This document shows, piece by piece, positions 53,448 through 61,939 of a stretch of 64,000 bases of DNA (position 1 is its first letter; every line of letters starts with the position of its first letter). Where the stretch lies: NCBI RefSeq assembly GCF_003605435.1, contig NZ_QXQB01000004.1, positions 558,001 to 622,000 of the forward strand, in the 5' to 3' direction. The position numbers and the translations under genes are program-made. Below the pieces are notes generated by a model that saw only the letters and a program-made list of their open reading frames with translations, made no database searches and had not been told where the DNA came from. The DNA comes from Paenibacillus pinisoli. Lineage in GTDB: Bacteria > Bacillota > Bacilli > Paenibacillales > Paenibacillaceae.

Positions 53448-53962
53448 TGAAGCTGATCGGCGCAGTCCTGATTCTGCTTGCCGGGACGCTGATCGGATTT
53501 CAGCAAGCTGCCAAATTTGCGGAGCGGCCCAGACAGCTTAGAGGGCTTGCCCATGCGCTGCAAAGGCTTGAAACGGAGATCGGTTACGGCCACACGCCGC
53601 TGCCCGAGGCCATGGAGCGCACGGCGGAGGCTTCTGCCGGACCGATAGCCGCATTGTTCCGAAGCGCGTCAGAGCATCTAAAGGGTGAGGAAGGTTTGTC
53701 CTTTCAGGAATGCTGGGAGCGGTCCGTACAGTCCAGCTGGATCGAAACCTCGATGAAAACCAGCGAAAAGGCGATCATGCTGCGGCTTGGCTCAACGCTT
53801 GGCATCAGTGACAAGGAAGATCAGATGAAGCACTTGCGGCTTGCGCTGCTGCAGCTGAAATCGGAAGAGGACGCGGCAAGAGAAGACCAGGGGCGATATG
53901 AAAAGATGTGGAAAAGCCTTGGAGCATTGCTCGCTGTGCTGATCATCATTTTGATGGTGTAA
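53444..53962 (+). CDS. spoIIIAB: Stage III sporulation protein AB
   Basis: A 172-residue protein with one N-terminal membrane helix (LIGAVLILLAGTLIGFQQA), an alpha-helical GspF-like body (RPRQLRGLAHALQRLETEI) and a C-terminal helix (LGALLAVLIIILMV). It resembles the cytoplasmic domain of type II secretion GspF. ATG 53444 overlaps the spoIIIAA stop (ATGATGA), with GGAGG upstream. Confidence 0.95.
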   Translation: MMKLIGAVLILLAGTLIGFQQAAKFAERPRQLRGLAHALQRLETEIGYGHTPLPEAMERTAEASAGPIAALFRSASEHLKGEEGLSFQECWERSVQSSWIETSMKTSEKAIMLRLGSTLGISDKEDQMKHLRLALLQLKSEEDAAREDQGRYEKMWKSLGALLAVLIIILMV

Positions 53963-53977
53963 GAGGGTGCGCTACTT

Positions 53978-54181
53978 ATGAACATGGATGTCAGCGCCAT
54001 ATTTCAAATCGCTGGAATCGGCATCATTATTGCAATGATTCATTCCGTATTGAAGCAGATGGGAAAGGAAGACATGGCGCATTGGGTAACTGTAATCGGA
54101 TTCGTTGTCGTATTGTTTATGGTTGTACGGCTGCTGAATGACTTGTTCCAGGAAATCAAAACGATTTTTCTGTTCCAGTAG
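53978..54181 (+). CDS. spoIIIAC: Stage III sporulation protein AC
   Basis: A 67-residue membrane protein with two helices (IFQIAGIGIIIAMIHSVLKQMGKED and WVTVIGFVVVLFMVVRLL). The motif GKEDMAHWVT is typical for the family. Part of the SpoIIIA membrane complex; the next gene starts at once. Confidence 0.95.
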   Translation: MNMDVSAIFQIAGIGIIIAMIHSVLKQMGKEDMAHWVTVIGFVVVLFMVVRLLNDLFQEIKTIFLFQ

Positions 54182-54190
54182 GTGAACGCG

Positions 54191-54592
54191 GTGGAAATGA
54201 TACAAATCGTCGGCCTCGGTCTGATGGCGACCGTGCTGATCCTGGTCGTCAAAGAGCAGAAGCCGATGTTCGCTTTCCTGCTGGCGGCATTCACGGGATT
54301 GTTTATCTTCCTGTATGTAATCGGCAAGATTGAAGCGGTCATCAAGGTGCTTGAGGATTTGGCGAACCGCTCTGGCATTCCTTCTATTTACTTAAAAACG
54401 GTTCTGAAAATAATCGGCATCGCCTATATCGCCGAATTCGGAGCCCAGATTGTGAGGGACGCGGGACAGGAAAGCATCGCATCGAAGATCGAATTCGCCG
54501 GCAAAGTGTTTATTCTCGTCATGGCTATTCCGATTATCAGTGTCATTGTCGAGACCGTTATGGGGCTGCTGCCGGCGGGGAGCGGGACATGA
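54191..54592 (+). CDS. spoIIIAD: Stage III sporulation protein AD
   Basis: A 133-residue membrane protein of the SpoIIIAC/AD family, with IVKEQKPMFAFLL-like (VVKEQKPMFAFLL) and LKIIGIAYIAEFGAQIVRDAGQ as conserved stretches. The start is most likely GTG 54191 (VEMIQIVGLG) rather than GTG 54182, judged by spacing from AGGTGA. The stop overlaps spoIIIAE. Confidence 0.94.
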   Translation: MEMIQIVGLGLMATVLILVVKEQKPMFAFLLAAFTGLFIFLYVIGKIEAVIKVLEDLANRSGIPSIYLKTVLKIIGIAYIAEFGAQIVRDAGQESIASKIEFAGKVFILVMAIPIISVIVETVMGLLPAGSGT

Positions 54593-55824
54593 TGGCGCAA
54601 GGCCGCTCCGGCGGCGCCGCCAAGCTGCAGCTGCTCGTATGGCTGTTCGTGCTTGTTATGTCGTTTCTGCCCATTGGGGCGGAAGCGGGGGCTGAGCAGA
54701 GTTATGCAGCGGCACCGCAAGTTTCGGGTACGAATGTCAATGAAATGATGAAGGAGCAGGCTGAGCTTGTGGAGACGCAGCCTGTTGAGGATTACTGGAA
54801 CAAGCTGCGGGAACAGTATGGCGGTTTTTTCCCGGATCAGAAGGTGCCGAGCTTCGGTGAGATGCTCCTTTCGGGCGGCGGGCTGAAGCTGACCGATGTA
54901 TTGCAGGGGCTGCTCCGCTATCTATGGCATGAAGTGCTTTACAATGGCAAGCTGCTGGTCACTATTGTGCTACTGACGGTATTCAGCATGGTGCTGGAAA
55001 CGCTGCAAAACGCTTTTGAGCGCAACTCGATCAGCAAAGTGGCCTATTCCGTAACCTACATGGTGCTGGTCATCATCGCCGTTAACAGCTTTCATGTTGC
55101 GATCGGATATGCCAGAGATGCGATTGAGAGCATGATTGCCTTCATGCTGGCGATGGTTCCGCTGCTGCTGACGCTGCTGGCTTCCATGGGAAGTGTCGTA
55201 ACGGTCTCGGTGCTGCATCCGCTCATCATATTCATGATCCATATTGTAGGAACGGTAATTTACAGCTTTGTATTTCCGCTATTATTTTTCTCGGCGGTGC
55301 TGCATATCGTCAGCTCGCTCTCGGAGAAGTTCAAGGTCACGCAGCTGGCGAATCTGCTGCGCAACATCGCGGTCGGCTCGCTGGGCGTACTGGTTACGAT
55401 TTTCCTCGGCGTCATATCGGTCCAAGGAGCGACCGGCGCCGTTACGGATGGCGTCACGCTCAGGGCGGCCAAGTTCGTAACCGGCAACTTCGTGCCCGTC
55501 GTCGGACGAATGTTCTCCGATGCGGCGGATACCGTCATCTCCGCTTCAATGCTGGCGAAAAACGCTATTGGTCTCGCGGGCGTTATCATCCTGCTGTTCC
55601 TGAGCGCGTTCCCGGCGCTGAAGATATTGACGCTGGCGCTCATCTACAATGTGTCCGCCGCCGTCATGCAGCCGCTTGGCGATTCGCCGATCGTCAATTG
55701 CCTGCAGACTATCGGGAAAACAATGATCTATGTATTCGCCGCGCTTGCGGCGGTCAGCCTGATGTTCTTCCTCGCGGTAACCATTATATTGACTGCGGGC
55801 AATGCCTCATTGATGGTGAGATAG
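54589..55824 (+). CDS. spoIIIAE: Stage III sporulation protein AE
   Basis: A 411-residue protein with an N-terminal signal sequence (LQLLVWLFVLVMSFLPIGAEA) and at least six further membrane helices (for example MIAFMLAMVPLLLTLLASMGS and LIIFMIHIVGTVIYSFVFP). The arrangement matches SpoIIIAE. Its ATG overlaps the spoIIIAD stop. Unusually, 200 bp of palindromic repeats separate it from spoIIIAF. Confidence 0.95.
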   Translation: MMAQGRSGGAAKLQLLVWLFVLVMSFLPIGAEAGAEQSYAAAPQVSGTNVNEMMKEQAELVETQPVEDYWNKLREQYGGFFPDQKVPSFGEMLLSGGGLKLTDVLQGLLRYLWHEVLYNGKLLVTIVLLTVFSMVLETLQNAFERNSISKVAYSVTYMVLVIIAVNSFHVAIGYARDAIESMIAFMLAMVPLLLTLLASMGSVVTVSVLHPLIIFMIHIVGTVIYSFVFPLLFFSAVLHIVSSLSEKFKVTQLANLLRNIAVGSLGVLVTIFLGVISVQGATGAVTDGVTLRAAKFVTGNFVPVVGRMFSDAADTVISASMLAKNAIGLAGVIILLFLSAFPALKILTLALIYNVSAAVMQPLGDSPIVNCLQTIGKTMIYVFAALAAVSLMFFLAVTIILTAGNASLMVR

Positions 55825-55829
55825 GGCTA

Positions 55830-56004
55830 AGTTTTGCTTCGCAAAACTAGGCCTATGCTTACGAAGTAAGATTTGCTTCGCAAAACTAAGTTTATGCTTA
55901 CGAAGTAAGTTTTGCTACGCAAAACTAAGCCTATGCTTACGAAGTAAGATTTGCTTCGCAAATCTAAGCTTATGCTTACGAAGTAAGTTTTGCTTCGCAA
56001 AACT
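55830..56004. repeat. 39-bp tandem palindromic repeat between spoIIIAE and spoIIIAF
   Basis: Hairpin A, AGTTTTGC-TTC-GCAAAACT, occurs five times (55830, 55869, 55908, 55947, 55986), exactly 39 bp apart. Hairpin B, CTTAC-GAA-GTAAG, occurs four times between them (55858, 55897, 55936, 55975). The fourth A copy has both arms changed (AGATTTGC and GCAAATCT), keeping the pairing. The second copy has one arm changed, and the third has a changed loop (TAC). The last A hairpin is followed by TTTTT and then the AGGAGGTGA site of spoIIIAF. Confidence 0.95.
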
Positions 56005-56024
56005 TTTTAGGAGGTGAGCTAAAT

Positions 56025-56756
56025 GTGATCGGTTGGTTGAGCGACTGGCTGAGGGATATTATAGCGGTCATTTTGCTAGCCGTTCTCGTGGAGCTGCTGC
56101 TTCCTAATAAAGCGATGCAACGGTATGCCAGACTGGTTGTGGGGTTGTTTATTCTGCTGACGATTCTGTCGCCGATCTTGCGGTTGTTTCAGACAGATAT
56201 GACGAACAGGCTGGATGCCGGAATGGAGCTTTGGAATGAGAGGTCCATGAGCAAGCAGGTGCAGATGCCGAGCCTGGAGGAGATTCAGCGCCGGGCAGAA
56301 GATATACAAGCCATGCGCAATGAAGAAGCCGCCCGCCTGATGGCTGCGACTCTGGAGGAATCGATGGAGAAAGCCATCTCTAACGAAACGGGTGCTGCAG
56401 TGGAGAAAGTGGTCGTTACGCTTGCTTGGAAAAACCAGGCCAAGGAGAATGAAGCGCCGGAGATCGCAGCTGTGAAGGTAACGCTGAAAAGAAAAGCTGA
56501 GCAAGCAGGCGCAGAGCCTGATAAAGGTCATAAGCCGATCGAGATCGAAGCCGTCGCTCCTGTTGATATCTCCGTGGGTGCCGGAGAGAAGGGGACAAAT
56601 GCCAACTCTCCCGAGCCTATCGGGTTTGCCCCGCCTAGCAAAAGGGAGATGAGCGCCGTACAGAGCGTGCTTGCCCGAGGCTGGGGCGTACAAGCTGAAA
56701 GAGTTGATGTGCGCATACGGGCAAGCGGCAACTCGGCTGGCAACGGAATGGATTAG
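56025..56756 (+). CDS. spoIIIAF: Stage III sporulation protein AF
   Basis: A 243-residue protein with two N-terminal membrane helices (LRDIIAVILLAVLVELLLP and LVVGLFILLTILSPILRLF) and a C-terminal ring-building-type domain (IEEVQRRAEDI-like EEIQRRAEDIQAMRNEEA). Start GTG 56025, seven bases after AGGAGGTGA. Follows the palindromic repeat array. Confidence 0.94.
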   Translation: MIGWLSDWLRDIIAVILLAVLVELLLPNKAMQRYARLVVGLFILLTILSPILRLFQTDMTNRLDAGMELWNERSMSKQVQMPSLEEIQRRAEDIQAMRNEEAARLMAATLEESMEKAISNETGAAVEKVVVTLAWKNQAKENEAPEIAAVKVTLKRKAEQAGAEPDKGHKPIEIEAVAPVDISVGAGEKGTNANSPEPIGFAPPSKREMSAVQSVLARGWGVQAERVDVRIRASGNSAGNGMD

Positions 56757-56777
56757 CCAGAGAAAGGGGGAGCCGAA

Positions 56778-57407
56778 ATGGCGAAATGGCTGGAAGGATT
56801 GGAATCGGCAGTCGGCGGCGGGCCTGGCGGCCCGAAGCGGGTGCGCACGCTTAGGATCTTGCTTATTATTGGCGGGATCGGGGCAGCGCTGATGCTGTTT
56901 AATTCTTTTCTGCCCTTCAAGGATATCGCGCCGTCCGCCCAGGATCCGAACCCTCCGCCCGAAGCCTCGGAAGCATGGAACCGAGGCGCCGCTCCGGGCT
57001 CTCCCTTTGAACTGATCGAAGGCACGCTGGAGACTCGGCTCAAAGAAATATTGGAGAAGATTGTAGGGGTCGGGTCCGTGGATGTGATGATTACAGTCGA
57101 CTCTACAGAAGAGATTGTGGTCGAGAGGAACAGGACAGAGAGCCAGTCTATTACCGATGAGAATGATCGGAACGGGGGGGTGAGGCATATTACGTCGATC
57201 AGCAAGGATGGCCAGGTCGTCTTGTATGAAGTATCCGGTGAGCAAAAACCGATCATTACCAAAACGATCAATCCCCGCATACGAGGTGTACTCATTGTAG
57301 CTAAGGGAGCCGAAAACGCAACGGTCAGACGCCTCATAATGAGCGCGGTTGAGAAGGGGCTAAGCGTTCCGGTCAACCGCATCTCGGTCGTGCCGAGCAA
57401 GCAGTAA
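56778..57407 (+). CDS. spoIIIAG: Stage III sporulation protein AG
   Basis: A 209-residue protein, one membrane helix (LRILLIIGGIGAALMLFNSF) followed by an extracellular ring-building domain. SpoIIIAG forms a large ring in the intermembrane space. Motifs VGSVDVMITVDSTEEIVVE and NPRIRGVLIVAKGAENATVR are typical. AAAGGGGGAG precedes the ATG. A Gly/Pro-rich N-terminal stretch (GGGPGGPKRV) precedes the helix. Confidence 0.95.
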   Translation: MAKWLEGLESAVGGGPGGPKRVRTLRILLIIGGIGAALMLFNSFLPFKDIAPSAQDPNPPPEASEAWNRGAAPGSPFELIEGTLETRLKEILEKIVGVGSVDVMITVDSTEEIVVERNRTESQSITDENDRNGGVRHITSISKDGQVVLYEVSGEQKPIITKTINPRIRGVLIVAKGAENATVRRLIMSAVEKGLSVPVNRISVVPSKQ

Positions 57408-57440
57408 GGGCAATGGGACTTGTATTAAATCAATTCATTC

Positions 57441-57566
57441 ATGCTTACGAAGCCAGTTTTGCTCCATTCAGCTAATCGCTGAATATAACCACAAAACTAA
57501 GCCTACGCTTACGAAGCAAGTTTTGCCCCATTCAGCTAATCGCTGAATATAACCACAAAACTTTTA
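57441..57566. repeat. 64-bp palindromic repeat with nested hairpin between spoIIIAG and spoIIIAH
   Basis: Two units start at GCTTACGAAG (57443 and 57507), 64 bp apart. Each has outer arms AGTTTTG and CAAAACT, the same as hairpin A of the spoIIIAE-AF array, but its three-base loop is replaced by a longer segment. That segment contains an inner hairpin ATTCAGC-TAATC-GCTGAAT. The second unit ends in CTTTTAGGAGG, joining directly to the spoIIIAH ribosome-binding site just as the other array joins that of spoIIIAF. Confidence 0.92.
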
Positions 57567-57579
57567 GGAGGAATCATTA

Positions 57580-58188
57580 ATGAATACCAAAAGACAAACG
57601 ATTTGGCTTGTATCGATGCTCAGCCTGATGGTGGTGCTCTCTGCGTATTACCTGTTCACGCAAGATTTGAATGACGCCGACAAGCTCTCGTCGGAGAAGC
57701 CGGTTGATAATGTAACGGAAGTGGTCGGCAGCGACGGCCAGATCGTAGTAGATGAAGTGCAGCAAGGCGACTCTGATGCGATCAGCTTGGCTAACAAGAA
57801 GATTCTTGAGCAGCTGGAGCGCGAGGGATATGCGCAAGGAAGCTTCTTCAGCGAATTGCTGACGAAGCGGGAACAGAAATATTCTGAAGAAGAAAACCGT
57901 ATTTGGACGGTATTGGCAGACGTCAGCGTCAAGCCGGAAGACTCCGCAGCAGCATCGGCCCAGCTTGATCAGCTGGAAGAGAAGAACTCGCGCATTACTG
58001 CGCTTGAATCTGAATTGATGAAGCAATATGATATTGCGGTCGTAGCTGAAGAGAATGACCGCTACAAAGTTGTCGTCACCAGCGAGAAGCTTGAGAAGAA
58101 GGAAGCGGCCGGCATTATCGATCAGGTTATGACCGTGATGGAAGTAAGTCCGAACCAAGTATCTGTGCAGTATGTGCCGGAGCCATAA
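57580..58188 (+). CDS. spoIIIAH: Stage III sporulation protein AH
   Basis: A 202-residue protein with one N-terminal membrane helix (TIWLVSMLSLMVVLSAYYLF) and a periplasm-like domain related to the YscJ/FliF ring-building fold. SpoIIIAH pairs with SpoIIQ from the forespore. The C-terminal KKEAAGIIDQVMTVMEVSPNQVSVQYV is characteristic (shown in parts: KKEAAGIIDQVM and SPNQVSVQYV). AGGAGGAA precedes the ATG. Last gene of the operon. Confidence 0.95.
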   Translation: MNTKRQTIWLVSMLSLMVVLSAYYLFTQDLNDADKLSSEKPVDNVTEVVGSDGQIVVDEVQQGDSDAISLANKKILEQLEREGYAQGSFFSELLTKREQKYSEEENRIWTVLADVSVKPEDSAAASAQLDQLEEKNSRITALESELMKQYDIAVVAEENDRYKVVVTSEKLEKKEAAGIIDQVMTVMEVSPNQVSVQYVPEP

Positions 58189-58216
58189 CTGCGGCGCGGC
58201 AGCCAGGCAGCAAGCT

Positions 58217-58258
58217 CCGTTCGCCTTCGGCTAATGCCGAAGGCGAACGGGGTTTTTT
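58217..58258 (+). terminator. Intrinsic terminator of the spoIIIA operon
   Basis: CCGTTCGCCTTCGGC, loop TAAT, and the perfect complement GCCGAAGGCGAACGG, followed by GGTTTTTT. Confidence 0.9.
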
Positions 58259-58317
58259 CGATCAGAAGAGGGCAAAATCAGCTTGTCCAAAAAATGATTC
58301 GTGTTCGCGCCTTTTTA

Positions 58318-58326
58318 TGGTATAAT
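58318..58326 (+). promoter_or_regulatory. Extended -10 promoter of accB
   Basis: TGGTATAAT (TGnTATAAT) 38 bases before the accB start, with no clear -35 hexamer. Confidence 0.6.
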
Positions 58327-58363
58327 ACTTTACGTTATGTGAAGAAGAGGAGTGATTACGTTC

Positions 58364-58864
58364 ATGTTCAAGTTGAGCGAGATTAAAGAATTGATCAAGC
58401 TGGTCGATCAAACATCCGTTCAGGAGCTGGAAATTGAAAACGAAGGCGCACGTCTGCACATCCGTAAACCAGGAAAAACTGAAGTGGTGAATGTGCAAGC
58501 GGCTCCAATTACGCATACATATTCACAGCCTATCGTAGCTGCAGCTCCGCCGCAGCATGCAGTTCAGGCTAGTGCACAGCCGGTCGCTGCGGAATCCGCA
58601 CCAGCCAAAGCGCCTGCAGCGGATCTTCACCAAATCGTATCGCCGATGGTCGGCACATTCTACAGCGCGCCGTCTCCGGATGCTGATGCATTCGTGAAAG
58701 CAGGCGACCGCGTCAATGAGAAGTCGGTCGTATGTATTCTTGAAGCGATGAAGCTGATGAACGAACTGGAAGCCGAAGTGAATGGCGAGATCGTGGAGGT
58801 TTTGGTTTCCAACGGTCAGTTGGTGGAGTATGGCCAGCCGCTGTTCCTGGTGAAAGCGGACTAA
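58364..58864 (+). CDS. accB: Biotin carboxyl carrier protein of acetyl-CoA carboxylase
   Basis: AccB carries biotin for malonyl-CoA synthesis. The 166-residue protein begins [19 protein letters not shown], has an Ala/Pro-rich linker, and ends with the biotinyl domain containing the biotin lysine in [20 protein letters not shown] 58364 gives the standard N-terminus; a GTG at 58352 overlaps the ribosome-binding site. The operon continues with accC. Confidence 0.97.
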   Translation: MFKLSEIKELIKLVDQTSVQELEIENEGARLHIRKPGKTEVVNVQAAPITHTYSQPIVAAAPPQHAVQASAQPVAAESAPAKAPAADLHQIVSPMVGTFYSAPSPDADAFVKAGDRVNEKSVVCILEAMKLMNELEAEVNGEIVEVLVSNGQLVEYGQPLFLVKAD

Positions 58865-58908
58865 CGAATGCCCATGAAGGGTAACTGACGTCTGAAAGGG
58901 GTTCCTAC

Positions 58909-60282
58909 GTGAAATTCCAAAAAATATTAATCGCGAACCGCGGAGAGATCGCGGTACGGATCATTCGCGCCTGCCGTGAGCTGGGCATCAGCACGGTAGC
59001 GGTATATTCGGAGGCTGACCGCGATTCGCTTCATGTCCGTCTTGCGGACGAGGCTTATTGCATCGGACCAACTCCATCGAAGGATAGCTATTTGAACTTG
59101 ACGAACATTATGAGCGTCGCGACGATTACAGAATGCGATGCGATTCATCCCGGCTACGGTTTCCTGGCCGAGAATGCCGACTTCGCGGAGATCTGCGAAT
59201 CGTGCAACATTACCTTTATCGGGCCTTCTCCTGAAGCGATCAGCAAGATGGGCGACAAGGCGGTGGCCAAGTCAACCATGAAGTCGGCCAACGTGCCGAT
59301 TATCCCTGGTTCCGACGGCTTGATCGAAAGCATGGAGGAAGCAATCTTGGTTGCCCGCGAGATCGGCTATCCGGTCATCATCAAAGCGACTGCAGGCGGC
59401 GGCGGCAAAGGTATCCGCATTGCCGAAGACGAGGATTCGCTAATTAGCCAGATTACGACCGCGCAGCAGGAAGCCCAGAAGGCCTTCGGCAACGCTGGCG
59501 TTTATCTGGAGAAATATTTGACTGGCATGAAGCATGTCGAGATTCAGATTATGGCGGACAAGCATGGCAACGCCGTGCATCTGTTCGAGCGGGATTGCTC
59601 CGTTCAGCGCAGACGCCAGAAGCTGGTCGAAGAAGCGCCATGTCCGATTCTTTCGCCTGAGCTTCGCGATGCGATGGGACAAGCGGCTGTCCGCGCTGCC
59701 CTTGCGGTTCAATATTCGGGAGCCGGCACACTGGAGTTCCTGCTTGGTCCTGACGGCAACTTCTACTTTATGGAGATGAATACTCGTATTCAGGTTGAGC
59801 ATCCGGTAACGGAGATGATCACAAATGTTGATTTGATTAAAGAGATGATCAGCGTGGCGGAAGGCAATCCGCTGTCGTTCAAGCAAGAGGACCTGAGCAT
59901 CAATGGTTGGGCGATTGAATGCCGCATCAATGCAGAAGATTCCGAGCGCAACTTCATGCCATCGGCCGGGAACATTCCGTTCTACTTGCCGCCGGGCGGA
60001 GCAGGCGTACGGATCGATAGCGCCGTTTATCCGGGATATACCATTTCTCCTCACTATGATTCCATGATCGCGAAGCTGATTGTATGGGGCTCGACACGCG
60101 AAGAAGCGATTGCGCGCATGAAGAGGGCTCTATCCGAATTTGCGATTGAGGGTATCCGGACGACGATTCCGTTCCATCTGAAGCTGCTGAATCACCCGAC
60201 ATTTGTCAAAGGCGACTTCGATATCAAGTTCCTGGAGGAGCATGATATTAACGCTCCGGCAGCGGTTGCGGGCCAGAAGTAA
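58909..60282 (+). CDS. accC: Biotin carboxylase of acetyl-CoA carboxylase
   Basis: A 457-residue ATP-grasp enzyme that carboxylates biotin on AccB. Start GTG 58909 after GAAAGGGG. Motifs: [20 protein letters not shown], the glycine-rich [32 protein letters not shown] and [16 protein letters not shown]. Full length for the family. Confidence 0.98.
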   Translation: MKFQKILIANRGEIAVRIIRACRELGISTVAVYSEADRDSLHVRLADEAYCIGPTPSKDSYLNLTNIMSVATITECDAIHPGYGFLAENADFAEICESCNITFIGPSPEAISKMGDKAVAKSTMKSANVPIIPGSDGLIESMEEAILVAREIGYPVIIKATAGGGGKGIRIAEDEDSLISQITTAQQEAQKAFGNAGVYLEKYLTGMKHVEIQIMADKHGNAVHLFERDCSVQRRRQKLVEEAPCPILSPELRDAMGQAAVRAALAVQYSGAGTLEFLLGPDGNFYFMEMNTRIQVEHPVTEMITNVDLIKEMISVAEGNPLSFKQEDLSINGWAIECRINAEDSERNFMPSAGNIPFYLPPGGAGVRIDSAVYPGYTISPHYDSMIAKLIVWGSTREEAIARMKRALSEFAIEGIRTTIPFHLKLLNHPTFVKGDFDIKFLEEHDINAPAAVAGQK

Positions 60283-60297
60283 AGGCGTCCAAATCGT

Positions 60298-60326
60298 TTG
60301 TCATAAATCAGGCTGAATGTTATAGT
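60298..60326 (+). promoter_or_regulatory. Sigma-A-like promoter of the Asp23 gene
   Basis: TTGTCA at 60298-60303 and TATAGT at 60321-60326 with a 17-base spacer, 74 bases before the start at 60400. It would separate the stress-protein genes from accBC. Confidence 0.65.
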
Positions 60327-60399
60327 ATAGAAATAAGATGCGGATCACAGCTTGGCCATGGGGCCTGGCTACGCGACATTAGGGAGGTGTACAACGAAC

Positions 60400-60804
60400 A
60401 TGAGTACGATAGCTGAATTTGAGAAAACAGAAATCGGTACGATTCAGATTGCACCTGAAGTCATTGAGGTTATTGCTGGTCTGGCGACGGTTGAAGTGGA
60501 AGGCGTGGCAGGAATGAGCGGCGGGTTCGCTGGCGGTATCGCAGAGCTGCTCGGTCGCAAGAACTTATCCAAAGGCGTCAAGGTCGAAGTCGGTCAGAGA
60601 GAAGCGGCTGTAGATGTGTCTATCATTATTCAATACGGCAACAAAATTCCGGAGATTGCATCCCGTATTCAACAAAACGTGAAGCGATCCATTGAAATGA
60701 TGACTGGTCTTCATGTCGTAGAAGTGAACGTCCATATTCATGACGTTTATTTCAAGCCAGCAGAGAAGTTGGATGACGACGATTCCCAGCTGCGCGTTAA
60801 ATAA
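60400..60804 (+). CDS. yqhY: Asp23/Gls24 family envelope stress protein (YqhY)
   Basis: A 134-residue Asp23-family protein. The N-terminal GTIQIAPEVIEVIAGLATVEVEGV and VKVEVGQREAAVDVSIIIQYG are family hallmarks. ATG 60400 follows AGGGAGGTG. In Bacillus yqhY lies between accC and nusB and affects acetyl-CoA carboxylase activity. Here it is followed by amaP and a DUF2273 gene, the usual partners of Asp23 proteins anchored at the membrane. Confidence 0.92.
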   Translation: MSTIAEFEKTEIGTIQIAPEVIEVIAGLATVEVEGVAGMSGGFAGGIAELLGRKNLSKGVKVEVGQREAAVDVSIIIQYGNKIPEIASRIQQNVKRSIEMMTGLHVVEVNVHIHDVYFKPAEKLDDDDSQLRVK

Positions 60805-60830
60805 AGAACATATCATGCTTTAATGTGTAC

Positions 60831-60875
60831 AACCCCCTCGTGATTGGGCATGCCGCTCGGCGCAAGGGGGTTTTC
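60831..60875 (+). terminator. Possible terminator between yqhY and amaP
   Basis: AACCCCC and GGGGGTT arms with a loop of about 25 bases that itself is GC-rich, followed by TTC. Moderate strength. Confidence 0.5.
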
Positions 60876-60894
60876 ATTCGGTTCCCCGGGAGGT

Positions 60895-61461
60895 ATGGCT
60901 GACTTGATAAAAGTTGTGGACAAGCTACTATTGTTTTTGTACAGCATCGTTATCGGAGCCGTGTCCGTATTTCTGGCGAGCGTCGCCTTCGGCTGGATTT
61001 CTCGCGAGATGCTGTCGGATATATTGACTGATTTCTACCGGTACGACTCCGTTGCCATTACCGTTGGCGTAATCGGCGTAGTACTGTTTCTGCTTAGCCT
61101 GCGCTTTTTCTTTGTATCGCTGTCGAGAGGCTCCGCTTCCACGCAGTCCATTGATCAAAGAACGGAATTCGGCGATATTCGCATCTCGATCGAGACGATT
61201 GAGAATTTGTCTCTGAAGGCAGCTTCCAAGCAGCGCGGGGTCAAAGATTTGCGTGCGCGCGTACGCGCTTCGGATGCCGGGCTTGAAATTGTGCTCAGAG
61301 CAGTGGTCGACGGCGAGCATTCTATTCCGACATTGACGGAAGAGATTCAGCGCGCAGTTAAGACTCATATTGAAGACATTACGGGGATTCCAGTTATTAA
61401 TGTCGCCGTGTTTGTCGCTAATGTAATACAAGCGAATACATTCAAGAGCCGCGTAGAATAG
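60895..61461 (+). CDS. amaP: Alkaline shock response membrane anchor protein AmaP
   Basis: A 188-residue protein with two N-terminal transmembrane helices (LLLFLYSIVIGAVSVFLASVAF and VAITVGVIGVVLFLLSLRFFF) and a C-terminal Asp23-like soluble domain. AmaP tethers Asp23 to the membrane. GGGAGG ends only one base before ATG 60895; TTG 60904 is the better-spaced alternative, so the exact start is open. The frame open from 60844 crosses a hairpin. Confidence 0.87.
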   Translation: MADLIKVVDKLLLFLYSIVIGAVSVFLASVAFGWISREMLSDILTDFYRYDSVAITVGVIGVVLFLLSLRFFFVSLSRGSASTQSIDQRTEFGDIRISIETIENLSLKAASKQRGVKDLRARVRASDAGLEIVLRAVVDGEHSIPTLTEEIQRAVKTHIEDITGIPVINVAVFVANVIQANTFKSRVE

Positions 61462-61474
61462 AGGTGACGTACCG

Positions 61475-61705
61475 ATGTGGAGGGATTTTTGGGGAATCTA
61501 CTGGAAACGTTTGATCGGCGCGGCAGTCGGTTTGTTTTTCGGTATTATTTATTTAGCATTCGGTTTTTGGGATATGCTTTTTGTAGCACTGCTTGTTGGC
61601 ATCGGCTTTTGGTTTGGCAAGCAGAAAGAGCTTTCGGACGGTCCGGTTATTCCTTGGCAGCGAATATGGTACGCGCTGCTGGAGCGATTCCGCCCGTTTC
61701 GTTAA
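61475..61705 (+). CDS. DUF2273 small membrane protein
   Basis: A 76-residue protein with two closely spaced helices (LIGAAVGLFFGIIYLAFGF and MLFVALLVGIGFWFG) and a short basic C-terminus. Small DUF2273 proteins accompany Asp23 and AmaP in Bacillota, and the position 13 bases after amaP fits. Function unknown, presumably part of the same envelope complex. Confidence 0.88.
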   Translation: MWRDFWGIYWKRLIGAAVGLFFGIIYLAFGFWDMLFVALLVGIGFWFGKQKELSDGPVIPWQRIWYALLERFRPFR

Positions 61706-61710
61706 TTCTG

Positions 61711-61779
61711 TGGTCTCCTCCGTATTCCGGATTTCGGACAGCCGCTAATTCGGGGCAGGGAGGAGATCATAGTTTTTTT
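61711..61779 (+). terminator. Possible terminator after the DUF2273 gene
   Basis: TGGTCTCCTCC and GGAGGAGATCA arms enclose about 37 bases with internal structure, followed by TAG and seven T residues. Confidence 0.55.
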
Positions 61780-61939
61780 CCACAATAGAATTTGGTATAT
61801 GGGATCCGAGGTTAGCGGATTAATAAATTCTATTTGGCGAGAAAACCCGCCTTTATGCGCGGTCGCTCATCACGAAAGGCCTCGATAGAGGTTTTCTCAA
61901 TGCACACTATATTTTGGCATGAACGGATGTGGAGGTCAC

